Of a stretch of DNA of 14,670 bases, positions 14,223 to 14,670 are shown piece after piece (within the stretch, counting starts at the first letter, position 1; every line of letters starts with the position of its first letter). Both the position numbers and the translations under genes were made by a program. The DNA comes from Nitriliruptoraceae bacterium (lineage in GTDB: Bacteria; Actinomycetota; Nitriliruptoria; Nitriliruptorales; Nitriliruptoraceae). The notes under the pieces are model-generated. The model was given only the letters and a program-made list of their open reading frames with translations. It did not search any database and was not told the DNA's origin. The stretch covers positions 1-14,670 of the forward strand of contig SKNP01000523.1 of NCBI GenBank assembly GCA_007120485.1. Reading direction: 5' to 3'.

Positions 14223-14670
14223 TCAGAGCAGGTTCGCGATCTTCTGCTCCTCCGCCAGGTTGGCGCGGCGGAAGTAGAGGGTGACGACGGTCGCCACGAT
14301 CACGATGAACAGCGAGTACAGCGCCGGCACGAGCAGCAGCAACCCCAGCTGCGGGCTGTCGGGGAAGCTGAGCAGCACGATGGCGATGGCGAGCGGACCG
14401 TTCTGGATACCGGTCTCGAGTCCGACGGTGCGCGCGTTCTTCGGATGAAGCCGGATCGCGCGGGCGATCCAGTACGCGATCGCGATCCCGAACAGCCCTA
14501 GACAGACCGCGACGGCGTAGACCTGCCAGGCCGTGCCCACCAACAAGATCCAGTTCCGCGGCACCCAGGTTGCGACCAGGAAGACGATGAAGAACAGGCC
14601 GAAGAAGCCGCCCATCAACTCCATCACCGCCCCGACGTTCGGGCTGTAGCGCCGGACCACCATGGCGGCC
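14223..14670 (-). CDS. Bile acid:sodium symporter (SBF/BASS) family transporter, C-terminal part
   Basis: The C-terminal part of a polytopic transporter; the frame is open to the window edge, so the N-terminal half lies outside. Counting from the Met at 14663, the segment has hydrophobic helices at about 17-34, 41-69, 90-100 and 105-130. It carries the family motif ARTVGLETGIQNGPLAIAI at 77-95. The ETGIQN core (Glu83, Gln87) corresponds to the conserved sodium-binding ExGxQN of bacterial ASBT homologues. Family members have about 300 residues and ten helices, so the Met at 14663 is probably internal. The tail (131-146) is charged and cytoplasmic. The substrate is not predictable; bacterial members carry organic acids or other anionic compounds with sodium. 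It converges on the SARP regulator, so co-regulation with the exporter is not implied. Confidence 0.8.
   Translation of the reverse strand, partial: AAMVVRRYSPNVGAVMELMGGFFGLFFIVFLVATWVPRNWILLVGTAWQVYAVAVCLGLFGIAIAYWIARAIRLHPKNARTVGLETGIQNGPLAIAIVLLSFPDSPQLGLLLLVPALYSLFIVIVATVVTLYFRRANLAEEQKIANLL

Noticed and set aside
1..14670. CRISPR array, insertion sequence or phage remnant
   Set aside because: No regularly spaced repeats, transposase-like frames with terminal inverted repeats, or phage proteins were seen.

Overview
The window is very GC-rich with strongly G/C-biased third codon positions. It carries gene families typical of high-GC Actinomycetota: a SARP/AfsR-type regulator, a large MalT-like LuxR regulator, and a fused 'polyketide-antibiotic exporter' type ABC permease. 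The tRNA-Leu gene does not encode its 3' CCA, and GTG starts are common. The genus cannot be named from the sequence. There is no rRNA, CRISPR array, transposase, integrase or phage gene.

Layout. (1) 3-2039, minus strand: an amidase-signature enzyme with a complete Lys-Ser-Ser triad, followed by a small four-helix membrane protein, probably one operon. (2) 2187-4856, minus strand: an 889-residue MalT/LAL-type LuxR regulator. It is divergent from (3) 4995-7144, plus strand, a two-gene operon of a SAM-dependent O-methyltransferase (COMT-like family 2) and an alpha/beta hydrolase. The 138-bp gap between (2) and (3) holds a small dyad and other CCGTTG-core sequences. (4) 7304-7389: tRNA-Leu(UAG), followed by two hairpins, one with a perfect 14-bp stem. 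(5) 7544-10728, minus strand: an ABC export operon, transcribed as a small degenerate ATPase-like protein, a normal ATPase and a 557-residue double-length permease. It is divergent from (6) 10920-14147, plus strand, a 1075-residue AfsR-like SARP-NTPase-TPR regulator. (7) 14223-14670, minus strand: the C-terminal part of a bile acid:sodium symporter family transporter, cut by the window edge.

How the genes may work together (inference). Each of two large signal-integrating ATPase regulators sits back-to-back with a small effector operon: the LuxR/LAL protein with the methyltransferase-hydrolase pair, and the SARP protein with the ABC exporter. This looks like tailoring and export of a small molecule under local control, but no PKS, NRPS or terpene synthase is present, so any substrate is unknown.

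The most unusual items are two. The first is the 162-residue ATPase-like protein at the head of the exporter operon: it keeps Walker B (LLDEPTSGSD) but has lost the Walker A lysine, the signature motif with most of the helical subdomain, and the switch histidine. The second is an identical 12-base sequence, CCGTTGGAAAGG, in the two divergent intergenic regions, oriented toward the methyltransferase and toward the exporter operon.
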